Source: Nocardia brasiliensis ATCC 700358 (GTDB lineage Bacteria > Actinomycetota > Actinomycetes > Mycobacteriales > Mycobacteriaceae). Taken from it: a DNA stretch of 64,000 bases. Position 1 is the stretch's first letter, and each line of letters opens with the position of its first letter. A program made the position numbers and the translations under genes. The DNA lies in assembly GCF_000250675.2 (NCBI RefSeq), contig NC_018681.1, positions 5,642,001 through 5,706,000 on the forward strand, given 5' to 3'. Shown one piece after another: positions 18,601-26,749 of this stretch. Under the pieces are notes generated by a model that was not told the DNA's origin, did no database searches, and worked only from the letters and a program-made list of their open reading frames with translations.

Positions 18601-20913
18601 CCCGGTCGTGTCGATCGTGGCTGTTCGCTGGTCTTTCGCGTTCCATTCGCTACGGGCGGTGTCGCCAACAGCGTTAGTCGAGGCAAGAAGGCGACCAGCA
18701 TCGTCCCAGGTGACAGTGTTTTCTGGGGGCGAGTTGAGCCCGCCGATCCCGTCGATGTTGACGATCGCTTGCCTGCCGCCGATGTTGTAGCCGTAGTAGT
18801 GAGTGGGCCGCTTGCCCAGGTAGCCGCCATCGGGGGACGGTCCGGTGACAGCGACAGCCCGCAAGCGTTCGGGTACCCCTGGTTCTTCGATGAACTTTTT
18901 GTACTGGATTGCCGTGTGTACCAGCGCTTGAGAGGGGAACTGTTGGATCGAAGCCCAGTCGTGGCCTAGGTTGCCGCGGACAAAGCTCAATGGCCCGATA
19001 CTGGCGAGGAGCTCCTGGCGTTTGACTTCGCTGCTGGTCTCGCGATACTCCTTCTGAACATCGGCGAGGTTGGTGTAACTGAAGTCCTGCATCGCCGCGC
19101 CCGGGTTCTCGATCCGCGCAAGCACATTGAGCAGGTACCACAACCGGGTTTCGGTGCCGTCCCAATAGGTTATGCGGCACAACTGCTGCGCGGGAGCGGA
19201 ATTGGCCCCCGACGGTAGCGGCGCTCCGCCATAGCAACTGTTACTGCCGTCGGTGTTGTAGTGCAGTTTGTGCGCGCGCCCCGACACCGGATCGACGATC
19301 TCGGTCAACCGTGACGGGGAACCGCTGTAGCGATACTGCAACGACGCAGGCTTCTTACTGTCGAGCACCGTCGACACCTCCGCCAGGGTGCCGTCGGGGT
19401 GAAACAGTGACACCGCACCGTTCTCGGTCACCGACAGCCGCCCCTTGGTATCAAAAGCCACCACACCATCGCGACCCGGCGGTGCCCGATACCCACCAGC
19501 AGTTTTGGCCCAACTGTGTTTGCCGCCCGCACCGTCGGTAAGCACGACCGCCCCATCAAGCATCGCGGCATGGCTGTAGACACTGGCCGGCATCGACAAT
19601 GTCCAGCCCGCGGGCAACGGCGGCGGATCAGCGGGATAGAGCCACTGCGCCGGCACGATGCGGGGCACCAGATTATGTATACGCATACCACCTGCGCTGT
19701 CCTGAGTGCTCTTAACCCACAACACCATTGCCGGTGGATCAGCCGAATGGTGATACAGCTCAACCTTGATCGGCACACGCTGCCCAGCAGCCAGGGTCAC
19801 CTCGTCGTCACGTCTCGGCCCGGCTTCGGTGAATTTGTCATGGAAGATGCCACCGGCCTCGGGATTGTTATAAACCACCCGATCGCCGACCCAGATCTTC
19901 GCTCCGGGAGTATGCGCACCAGCGAAGCGATAATCGCCCGCGACCGGCGCCTGGAAGTAGCCCTCCCACCGGATCACATACCAGTCATCGACCAAACCAG
20001 GCGGCAACGGGTCCCGCTTGGTCTCGTCATTCCACTTGTTACCCCAGAACAGGTCCACCTGAGACTCAGTGCGCACCAACACCGGAACGTCACCAGGCAC
20101 CCCGTTGTGAGCGGGATCGTTGAAATAAGAAGCCCGCACACCTCGGGACTCTCCTTGACGCGAGTTGTAGGCGAAACTCACCCCCGCGGACCCACCCAAC
20201 GCCGAAAAGCCCGGACCCGACGCATCGAAACGAACATTGCCGTTGAACAAGTTCACCGTCACCGGACCCAACGAATCAGTCGGAGTCGGCTTCGGATCAC
20301 CCATGCGCTGATCGATCGTGAAATGACCCACCCAGCCAGCTGGTGTCGGCGTCTGCGCACCTACAGCCACGGTATCAACAGTCCACGTGTACCGGCCCCC
20401 GTTCGCCACCACATTGCGCGGCACCGTCCACTGCGGATCCGGAAGACACCCCGACTGAGCCACACTGCCCGTGCGGCCATCGAAACCGGTCGACACCTTG
20501 AAGCAATACTTCGCGCCTTCCGCCGCACCGGTTACGGCGACCTTCAACATCGGTGTCTCGGAAGCCAGAATGGCGTTATCGGCCGGGGAGACCAGCACCG
20601 TCTTCGGATCCTCCTGCGCCCGCTGCTGCGGACTCGCAGAAGGACTATCGACCGCACCAGCGCGCGCCAACGGCACGAAATCGGCGTCAGGCAGAGGCGG
20701 CTCCGGTTCGAGCTCGAGCTTCGAGGACGGGCCGTCTCCTGAGGCCAGCAACGGCACAGCCCGCGTCGGCGGCGGCGCCGCCCCACTCGGCGACGACACC
20801 ATTATCTGCGCCGATGTCGCGACCAGCAGAATTGACAGCGCTACCACGCTCAAGCGATACCAATTAGTAAGGAACCAACGCACCGAGGCGTCGCCCTGAC
20901 AGCGATATTTCAT
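15622..20913 (-). CDS. RHS-repeat polymorphic toxin with two PA14 domains
   Basis: 1763 residues from the ATG at 20913. A membrane anchor or signal segment (LSVVALSILLVATSAQIMV, 21-39) follows a basic N-terminus. PA14-like domains lie at about 260-400 (ASYFNDPAHNGVPGDVP) and 820-960 (AAYYDNPFTSGVPKDW). RHS/YD repeats run to about 1590 (YDPAGRKISETT; YDGVGRLVAAA; WDDASRLIGLDLDG) and end in the RHS core boundary GARTYLPILGRFLQVDPISG. The last ~160 residues after DLTGKKPDPG form a variable toxin domain (see finding). RHS proteins build a cocoon that encloses and delivers such a domain. PA14 modules may bind carbohydrate. No certain immunity gene follows. Confidence 0.9.
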   Translation of the reverse strand: MKYRCQGDASVRWFLTNWYRLSVVALSILLVATSAQIMVSSPSGAAPPPTRAVPLLASGDGPSSKLELEPEPPLPDADFVPLARAGAVDSPSASPQQRAQEDPKTVLVSPADNAILASETPMLKVAVTGAAEGAKYCFKVSTGFDGRTGSVAQSGCLPDPQWTVPRNVVANGGRYTWTVDTVAVGAQTPTPAGWVGHFTIDQRMGDPKPTPTDSLGPVTVNLFNGNVRFDASGPGFSALGGSAGVSFAYNSRQGESRGVRASYFNDPAHNGVPGDVPVLVRTESQVDLFWGNKWNDETKRDPLPPGLVDDWYVIRWEGYFQAPVAGDYRFAGAHTPGAKIWVGDRVVYNNPEAGGIFHDKFTEAGPRRDDEVTLAAGQRVPIKVELYHHSADPPAMVLWVKSTQDSAGGMRIHNLVPRIVPAQWLYPADPPPLPAGWTLSMPASVYSHAAMLDGAVVLTDGAGGKHSWAKTAGGYRAPPGRDGVVAFDTKGRLSVTENGAVSLFHPDGTLAEVSTVLDSKKPASLQYRYSGSPSRLTEIVDPVSGRAHKLHYNTDGSNSCYGGAPLPSGANSAPAQQLCRITYWDGTETRLWYLLNVLARIENPGAAMQDFSYTNLADVQKEYRETSSEVKRQELLASIGPLSFVRGNLGHDWASIQQFPSQALVHTAIQYKKFIEEPGVPERLRAVAVTGPSPDGGYLGKRPTHYYGYNIGGRQAIVNIDGIGGLNSPPENTVTWDDAGRLLASTNAVGDTARSEWNAKDQRTATIDTTGRRSTVIYDHADRPIDSYGPAPANCFAGQLPTPQCANTMPHTNTQYDKNLVGLEAAYYDNPFTSGVPKDWATGVGAAGGSLKHSWGSTPPVANNGGWSGRFTGEIKFPDTGDYALGFTVIDGVRLWIDDVLIVDSWTDKAATAVSGTYTNTTAGSWHRIRIDYYNRSGKTGALDFTWKPPGAGSAVTVPGQNLAPRYGLQTGQITENTSGGDTERAPAKKLATSYSDTDNGIDPVLGLAVSKTGDPGGINLTGRMLIEKPGQGYLRQLAAALPGGDLTNPDKRGTFTYYGDRETRSNPCKSNSPAANQGGMVKTVRGPKNSDGTTHAVELVYDGAGRLVAARTNTEPWSCVTYDARDRIVEKSFPAMGDKPARTITYDYAVDGNPLKLKVTDNSGSTIAMIDLLGQTVSYTDAGGVTTASTYDPAGRKISETTTVKAATSTLNYHWDDASRLIGLDLDGARVATPGYTAGILDKVAYGNGSNLAITHNDAGSTTGLSWKVSGSTVASGVSRSRDQRITDETITDTAGSGTTFNNSYTYDGVGRLVAAAVPHHKLTYSFAGDNGCGPNKKAGLNTNRTAFTDSFNGAPATTTNYCYDDADRLLSTNGATSLPFTYDTYGNATKVGTDTLGYDSTLRHISTTTAAGRSVVYTRDVTDRITMRTVRDNAKPAQVTRYGFTSNAGGPDFVLDDSGILRQRVLKLPGGALLTKGYTDTKTVNWSYPNIHGDILLTTDHTATRTGPIHLYDPYGQNIDPATGTIGDIPIPATAEGGMDFGYLGQHTVPIEHVASQQALEMGARTYLPILGRFLQVDPISGGSANNYDYVNADPINSNDLTGKKPDPGVVTWLYDWEGNQVAYRMGFWDPNGNHGWGEGMGWIKNVEKHNLSSKEVVAAVVRNPTRRTPKPDDRWEYRAEIVYRERKKDGTWKTIDSVFVTVVVSYAELENPASTPQDNKGAGVITAYCEGSTRCPDWINLPFDTDMPGPATPDRTRGPK

Positions 20914-22492
20914 CCCACTCCACAATCCCCGAGCCCACAGACGGGCAGCGTAAATCCGACAGAACAGCAGCAACAGGATCCATCCGTTCCAGATGGAATT
21001 CGAGATGCCGGTGCCAAAAATTCCGCGACCCGTCTACAGTCACGTTCTTCGGTGCCTTACTTCAGGTGCCTGTTCTGGGCTCATTCTCCAGTTCACAAAT
21101 CGAGCCAGCATTCTGACACTTACAGATCAATTTGCCGACGGCTTGCCCGAAATCAACATGTACTCCATGGTGATTCGACACTTCGGACAGCACCCCGAAC
21201 AGTCAACAAAGGGACAAATGGTCAAATAGCCGGATCTACAGGCCATTTCACACAATCGAGCACCTTACCGATCGCGCGCGTTGTCGATGTACATGCGTAC
21301 ATCATTGCTGCACAGATGGTTCGGAGGCCCTACTTCAAGAAGCTAATCATCATGCACGCCCCCCACCCAGGGATTGACCGATACCGAACGACATTGGGAC
21401 GAAGACCCTGTCACCGAAATAACTGTACAGCTAGATCAAATGGGGAGCCATCGTCCATGCCGACTGGGGAGCTGGACATGACGCAGGAACCGAGCCCGAC
21501 CCTCACACCACTCAAAGTAGCCGCACGGCAACAACCGCCGTTGTTCGGCGACATACCGGCCCTGAAGGAGAGAGAGAGAGTCCCGCGACTCAGGGACGAA
21601 TGCATAACCACAGCGCGTCCGAGATCATCACCTGAGCTCCGACACTTGCCACTCCTCCGCGTCGACCTGTCGAAAATACCCCAGCAGCCGCTTCGTTGCC
21701 TCATCTGGCTTTGCCCGCATGCGGCGGAGGGCCGCGGCGATGGATGAGGATGCGCTGGGGCCAGACGATGGGATCGACGATGGCCGAGTGCAGGGCTGCG
21801 ACCAAGACAATCGCGACCACGAACCGGCGGGCGGACAGGCCTGGTAAAAACCGACTTCACATGCTGGGGCGATATCACCGAAGCAATGTCGTCGAGCGCG
21901 GCGACGACCCATTTGCGGCTGGGCCTTGTGGGACACGGACCAGTTCTCGCACTACCCGGTGACAGTATCGGTCACTGTCAACGTGCGGAGGCATGCTGGC
22001 CAGTGCTGCGACCGACCCAGCCGATCTCCACGAAAATCGTTGCGCCAACGTCCCGTTGAGCCCAGTTACGGAACGAGATGTGCGATGTGTGTCGACGAGT
22101 TCAGAAGCTGGGGAACCGGCGAGTTTGACCCAGGCGCTGATGGGTGCCCGCGAGAGCTTGGGCGACACCGCAGAGAGCGCGGTGACGCCCTTGGCTAGCG
22201 ATGACGGCGTGCGAATAAGGCTGGAGTACAAGGGAGTTCAAGCATGAGCCTGAGATAATTCCCGACACCGAGCATGAGCTGGTGCTGGATCGGGTCGCCG
22301 CGATCGATGTCGCCAATGCGAGCGGATGCGATTCTCCAGATATCAAAAGCGAGTGTCTTGGCTATTCCCAGCAGGCTTGCGCGGAAAGTAGGCCGCCCGC
22401 ATCGACATCGATGAGCAACATCCGTGCCCAGTGACACTTCCATAACAGGAGTCGGTGCGCAGATCAGCCAGGCGACAGTCGTGGACGAACGA
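20914..22492. other. 1.6 kb without a supportable intact gene
   Basis: It holds the promoter side of the RHS gene and scattered short frames. On the minus strand at about 21720-21850 a start-less 40-codon frame contains a hydrophobic stretch (RFVVAIVLVAALHSAI), and a neighbouring frame ends RLLGYFRQVDAEEWQVSELR at 21628; both may be gene debris. Nothing can be assigned. Confidence 0.4.
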
Positions 22493-23107
22493 TCACGCGT
22501 CCGGCGGCCGGATCGTGACCATACGACTAGCCGGATCGCCCAGGCTGAGCCAACCTGCGGCCGGTGGCGGCCCGCACCATTTGCGACCGTCATCGTCGGT
22601 CCATTGGCAACCTCCGGGCTCGCCACCGTCGAGGTCTATATCAAGGAAGTTCGACGCCTGCCCTGCAGCGGAGGTCGCGGAACCAGTGGGGATCGGATTC
22701 AGTGGCGGCAGCCAGGAGACGTGGGAGGTGTGGAGGTCGGCCCACCGCCCTCCGAAATTTCCCCTGGCAGTGCTGTACCGCACGCACAGCGCCAATTCAG
22801 TGTCAATCCAGCACTCATCGACGGTTATTTGCGAATGTGGCCGCTTCGCAAGGAAGACGAAATTCTCGGCGACAGCAATAGCCCACCGGCGGAACGGCTC
22901 GAACATGAGATCAGAGAATATCGGATTCTCCGGCGCTGACCCCACCTCCCCGCTCGGCCATGAACAAAGGACCGGCCCAGAGGAGGAGTCGCTGTCGGCT
23001 AGCGACACACGTACGGTGCTCACGACGTCGGAGACGGGATGTTGATCCAACTCGGGCTGGTCGTCGCTACTGCCGGGAACCGGCCCGGTGCCGGGGGTCA
23101 CCGGCAT
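22493..23107 (-). CDS. Hypothetical protein
   Basis: 204 residues; ATG at 23107 with AGGAAGG about 12 bases upstream. The N-terminal third is low-complexity and acidic. The middle (MFEPFRRWAIAVAENFVFLA; VDECWIDTELALCVRYS) looks like a folded domain, and the C-terminus is rich in Trp, Gly and Pro. It lies on the strand of the surrounding toxin and ESX genes, so it may be an orphan immunity or accessory protein, but no family is recognised. Confidence 0.5.
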   Translation of the reverse strand: MPVTPGTGPVPGSSDDQPELDQHPVSDVVSTVRVSLADSDSSSGPVLCSWPSGEVGSAPENPIFSDLMFEPFRRWAIAVAENFVFLAKRPHSQITVDECWIDTELALCVRYSTARGNFGGRWADLHTSHVSWLPPLNPIPTGSATSAAGQASNFLDIDLDGGEPGGCQWTDDDGRKWCGPPPAAGWLSLGDPASRMVTIRPPDA

Positions 23108-23414
23108 GGGCGAATGACGCCCTTCCTGAAGGAAAAGTTCACGCGTTCACTCTAACTGCTCTTCCCACTGCCTGCATATGTCTCGGTAACTGCTGGCGGT
23201 CTGCCTGGAAGTTGTCGGGCAGATAAGCCCCTGAGCTTGGATTATGTTGCGTCGCTGGCGTTGAGAGGATCTCGACTCGGTGGTGCCTGGGAGGTCTTCG
23301 GTCAGTGGAGGGACCCGAGGGTTCATCGGGACGTGGCCCGATCATCAATCCGGTGCCATCGTCTCGCTCGAGTTCCTCCAGTGTTTGGTATTGGGCTCAA
23401 AGCAGCGCACTTGA

Positions 23415-23793
23415 CTAGGAACGAAAAAGCGTGAGGTGCGATGACGGACTGAGCGTTCTCTGCCCTGCGGAGCCCAACCAACTGTCGACATGCCCCACCG
23501 CGGCATGGATCCCACGGCCTTGGTTGTCAGGGTCTGCAAGCGCTTCCGCAGCGGTGGAGGCGAATGGCGGCATCCTCGGGATCGGAAAAGGTGAACAGCG
23601 CACCGTCTTCCAGCAGCTCACGCAACTGCTCACTGGTGTAGTCGTCGTGCACAAGCCCTCCCCCGTATATCAGCCGATGACAGTCAGCGACCGCATCCGG
23701 TTGCTCGAGGCGTCGCCGACTAGGTGAGGACTCACGTCTGCGAGCGATAGCGCTGTTGCCGATATCGCGGACACCTGGGACGACGACTGGCAC
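23415..23793 (-). pseudogene. Frameshifted hypothetical gene
   Basis: One frame gives LIYGGGLVHDDYTSEQLREL and FTFSDPEDAAIRLHRC. After a shift at about 23545 the next frame gives AEALADPDNQGRGIHAAVGH and VDSWLGSAGQ. Joined, they make a continuous, plausible polypeptide. The 5' part before GGGLVHDD is poor. Family unknown. Confidence 0.45.
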
Positions 23794-23894
23794 CTGCGCG
23801 GCGGCCGAACGCGCCTCGCCGAGCCACTACTGGTCCGGCGCCCGTCTCGGCACACCCGCCCGATCCGGGCATCGATCGGTCCTGCCTGCCCGAA

Positions 23895-24452
23895 CTATCC
23901 TCGCAAATCCTGAATCATCTCGACGACCAACTGTGCGGCGCCGTCGATCTGGGGGGCGTTCTCGTCTTTCACGTAGATCTCGAGTTCCCCGCGCCATCCG
24001 TCGAGGACCGCCGACAGCGTCAAATACTGTGCACCGTCGGCTGTTTTCGGTGCGAGCGTTGCCGTGACGGGCACACCCTGCACTGTGCGGGGCCGGTCGC
24101 TACGACCGTCGGCGGAACCGAGAACGTTTCGGCCGTCATCGAATCCGAGCGACACACCGCCCACGTATCGGGTCGGGAGGACATCGATGTTCGCTGGGGT
24201 GGTGTCGGCGTTCTGATAGAGGCATCCACCGAATCGTTCGACGTTTCCATCCTTGCGGGTTGCCGGTTTGACGGTGACGTCGAAGGCGGTGACCTTGTAC
24301 CACTGGGTCAGGAATGCTTGGGGGTAGGCGCAGAGTTCGCGCATGCTGTGTGCGCTCGGTGCGGGCTCGGCGTCGTTGGTGTCCGGTCCGCACGCGGGCA
24401 GGAGCAGAGTGCTCACGATTACTGCGGCCGCGAGGGCGGCTCGGCGCGTCAT
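23895..24452 (-). CDS. DUF3558-type lipoprotein
   Basis: 185 residues from the ATG at 24452, which overlaps the upstream stop (ATGA). A signal peptide with lipobox (AAAVIVSTLLLPACGPD, Cys at about 20) predicts a lipid-anchored exported protein. The mature part has paired cysteines (RELCAYP; GGCLYQ) and the layout of DUF3558 lipoproteins, which in actinobacteria often accompany ESX/WXG100 genes. It is the last gene of the operon running from 26213. Confidence 0.75.
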   Translation of the reverse strand: MTRRAALAAAVIVSTLLLPACGPDTNDAEPAPSAHSMRELCAYPQAFLTQWYKVTAFDVTVKPATRKDGNVERFGGCLYQNADTTPANIDVLPTRYVGGVSLGFDDGRNVLGSADGRSDRPRTVQGVPVTATLAPKTADGAQYLTLSAVLDGWRGELEIYVKDENAPQIDGAAQLVVEMIQDLRG

Positions 24453-25306
24453 CGGGGATCCCATTTGTCTTTGTCCGGTGTCTGGGCATCGAAGTCGGTG
24501 GAGGCGCTTTGGGGCCATTTGCCGTTGTTGATGCCGGCCGGGCTGGTCGTCGCGACGGTCAGCGCGTCGAGGATGCCTTGCTGCCGTATCAGGACGGCGC
24601 CGAGGGCGAGACCGTGTTTGCCGACCTTCTTAACCAGTTCGGCGCCGAAGTCGATCGCGTCGGAGACACCGACGGGCATCGCGACGAACGAGGCGATCTT
24701 CAGCATGGCGCCGGCGAATTTGGTCAGGTATTCGGTGATGTCTTCGATGATGGCGGAGTAGAACTTCCACGCCCCGTCTGCCGAGTCACGCAGCGCACTG
24801 TTGGCGGTATCGCAGACACTCATCGCCGATTCCATCGCGGTCTGCTGGATCGTGGCGGCGTTGCCGTAAGCAACCGCGGAGGCGCCGAGCCACTGACCGG
24901 TGAGGTTGCCGTTGAGCAGGTAGTTGTTGCGTGCTTCGCTGATCTGGGATTTCGTCTCCAGCCACGCACCGGCAGTCTGGATGAACGCGACCGGCGCGCG
25001 CAGCCCATCGATGGCCTGGGCGAGTTCTTCGAGGACCTTACGGATGCTGTCTTTGATCTTGTCCTTGTTGTCCTGCATGACCCCGGTCAGCGAGTCCTCG
25101 GTCAGTGCGCCGTAGGCCGCACCGACCACACTGCCGACCCCGGGCACCGGAATCAGTAGCGCGCCTTCGTTGGCCGCCACGGCGATCGTCGCGAGCCGGA
25201 ACGCCTCGTCGACGTCTTCGGGAGTGTTGCGAATCTCGTCGATCTTGACCGAGAACTGTTTCAGGACGGTGTTGAGGTCATCGAGGGTCTTGCTGGTCTC
25301 GGTCAC
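24449..25306 (-). CDS. Long WXG100-like ESX-associated protein
   Basis: 285 residues; GTG start at 25306 overlapping the stop of the WXG100 gene. Mostly helical with a WLGASAVAYGNAA motif at about residues 139-151, the W-x-G turn typical of ESX substrates. It begins with a helical segment (TLDDLNTVLKQFSVKIDEIR). Hydrophobic stretches (GALLIPVPGVGSVVGAAYGA; ASFVAMPVGVSDAIDFGAEL) might insert into a membrane. Probably secreted by, or part of, a type VII system together with the small WXG100 protein, though no ESX core component (EccC etc.) is in the window. Confidence 0.65.
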   Translation of the reverse strand: MTETSKTLDDLNTVLKQFSVKIDEIRNTPEDVDEAFRLATIAVAANEGALLIPVPGVGSVVGAAYGALTEDSLTGVMQDNKDKIKDSIRKVLEELAQAIDGLRAPVAFIQTAGAWLETKSQISEARNNYLLNGNLTGQWLGASAVAYGNAATIQQTAMESAMSVCDTANSALRDSADGAWKFYSAIIEDITEYLTKFAGAMLKIASFVAMPVGVSDAIDFGAELVKKVGKHGLALGAVLIRQQGILDALTVATTSPAGINNGKWPQSASTDFDAQTPDKDKWDPR

Positions 25307-25623
25307 TACTGCCCCTCCTGCAGCTTGATCAGCACGTTGGCGAAGTTCTGATCCTTCTCCTGAAACACCGTCGCGACGTGTGTGAGCACATTACTGATCG
25401 AGGTCGCTTCGCGGCTGCCCTCCCCCAACCTGTCGCGCAACCATTGTGCGGCGGTTTTCTGGGCCTGCCAGGTGTCGTTGAAGACCGACCAATTGATGTC
25501 TCCGTGGCTTTCGGCGATCGAGCGTGTGCTGCGCGCCGCGGTGTCCAGATCGCGGGAGGTCTCCTGCCACGCCGCGGAAGCGGTGGCCATCTTGTTCAAG
25601 TCGAGTGAGAAGTCTTTGGTCAC
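25306..25623 (-). CDS. WXG100-family type VII secretion target
   Basis: 105 residues from the GTG at 25623 (AAGGA upstream). Two predicted helices flank a central Trp-containing turn (INWSVFNDTWQAQKTAAQWL), and the helical C-terminal tail ends NVLIKLQEGQ. Size and helix-turn-helix layout match EsxA/EsxB-like proteins. The start overlaps the upstream stop by 4 bases and its own stop overlaps the next gene, so four genes (26213 to 23895) form one operon. Confidence 0.65.
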   Translation of the reverse strand: MTKDFSLDLNKMATASAAWQETSRDLDTAARSTRSIAESHGDINWSVFNDTWQAQKTAAQWLRDRLGEGSREATSISNVLTHVATVFQEKDQNFANVLIKLQEGQ

Positions 25624-26213
25624 CGTGATAGTCCTTCCAGCTGCAATCGGTGTTGTGCGACTGCGGATTCCAGCTCGGCGTCCGACAGGTCTGCCCATCG
25701 GCCGGGTTCGTCGAATACCGGGCGCTGTGCCCGGATCTCGTCCGCGCACGCGAGGATGTCATGGCCGATCTCGAACGGCTGGGCCGTCGCCGCCCACCGC
25801 GGGCCGATGAGGATCTCGCTCACCCCCGACCACTCCGCCCGCACCGTCACCGACGGTGTATCGAAATCGGTTGCGGGGCCGCTTGCTTCATACACCGAGT
25901 CGCCGACGGTCTCGATTGTCGCGAACTCGGCCAGAGTCGATGCGCCCAGCAGCGCGGCCAACTGGGCGCGGCGGGTCGGTCGCAGGCTGAGTCTCTCCCA
26001 CTGCCCTGAGGCGATCGTCGCTGCTTCTCGCCGCCAGAACGCCACCCAATACCCCGCCATCGCCTCCGCCGAGAACTCGCTCGGGTCGCGGCGCTGATGC
26101 AGGGACCGATCGACCTCAACGCTGAGAGGTAATCTCCACTGGTCCAGTTCCATACCGATAAGCACCGACGCGGGTGCGGTGTTGGGGGCCAACGACATTC
26201 CTTCCGTCGCCAT
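25620..26213 (-). CDS. Hypothetical protein, first gene of ESX-substrate operon
   Basis: 197 residues from MATEGMSLAPN (ATG 26213). Mixed alpha/beta; the C-terminus (HDILACADEIRAQRP; LSDAELESAVAQHRLQLEGL) is helical. It is translationally coupled to the WXG100 gene, so a chaperone or accessory role in type VII export is plausible, but no family is recognised. Confidence 0.6.
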   Translation of the reverse strand: MATEGMSLAPNTAPASVLIGMELDQWRLPLSVEVDRSLHQRRDPSEFSAEAMAGYWVAFWRREAATIASGQWERLSLRPTRRAQLAALLGASTLAEFATIETVGDSVYEASGPATDFDTPSVTVRAEWSGVSEILIGPRWAATAQPFEIGHDILACADEIRAQRPVFDEPGRWADLSDAELESAVAQHRLQLEGLSR

Positions 26214-26452
26214 GGGATCTCCGTCAGCGAGTTGGACGCAGACCACCACACCCCGGTTCCCCGCTGTGCCCTAGATCATGCCCTAACCGCACGAGCCCCG
26301 CCTGCGACGGCGGTCCGGTCCCATCAGCACGGGCACCGGTGGCGGCAAGGGCCGACTGCCCCGCGGCAGTTTCAGTGACTGCGGCTACGGTGCTGTCGCG
26401 CAGCATCTTTCAGGCCAGTCCCCGCCGGCCCCTGTGACGGCCGGTCGGATAA

Positions 26453-26749
26453 TCACCGCTCCGTGAACAGTCGGCGGTAGGTGGCACTCGCGCGCTGGCG
26501 TAGTTGTTCATCGTCGAGACCGCCGGCTTCGGCGCGTAGCTGTGCGTCGGCGACGTAGTCATCGACGTCAGCGAACAGCGCGTCCAGCAGGTCGAATACG
26601 GGTGGCCCGAATCGTGTCTTTTCGGACTTGAACGTGGTGAGGTATTCCGATTCGAACGTCGGCGCGTCGATTTCACCGGAAATGAAACGGCGGAGGATGT
26701 CCTCGTAGAGGGTTAAGCCCTGTGGCTCGGCGTTGTTCTGGTGGGTCAT
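26453..26749 (-). CDS. Colicin-D-type immunity protein
   Basis: 98 residues, helical, with the pattern of the colicin immunity family (Colicin_immun): YEDILRRFISGEIDAPTFES, then VFDLLDALFADVDDYVADA, then LDDEQLRQRASATYRRL. In colicin D such proteins bind and block the tRNase active site. The ATG directly abuts the TAA of the toxin gene upstream (TAA-ATG), so toxin and antidote are coupled. Because the toxin's C-terminal domain is itself colicin-D-like, the pairing is strongly supported. Confidence 0.85.
   Translation of the reverse strand: MTHQNNAEPQGLTLYEDILRRFISGEIDAPTFESEYLTTFKSEKTRFGPPVFDLLDALFADVDDYVADAQLRAEAGGLDDEQLRQRASATYRRLFTER

Noticed and set aside
15958..19541. Many long open frames on the plus strand opposite the RHS gene (for example 17626-18969)
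   Set aside because: They are antisense shadows of a GC-rich gene with strong codon bias; none has a recognisable domain or ribosome-binding site.
21875..22247. Overlapping frames of 84-118 codons on both strands upstream of 22493
   Set aside because: Neither has a ribosome-binding site or recognisable domain; evidence does not favour one strand.
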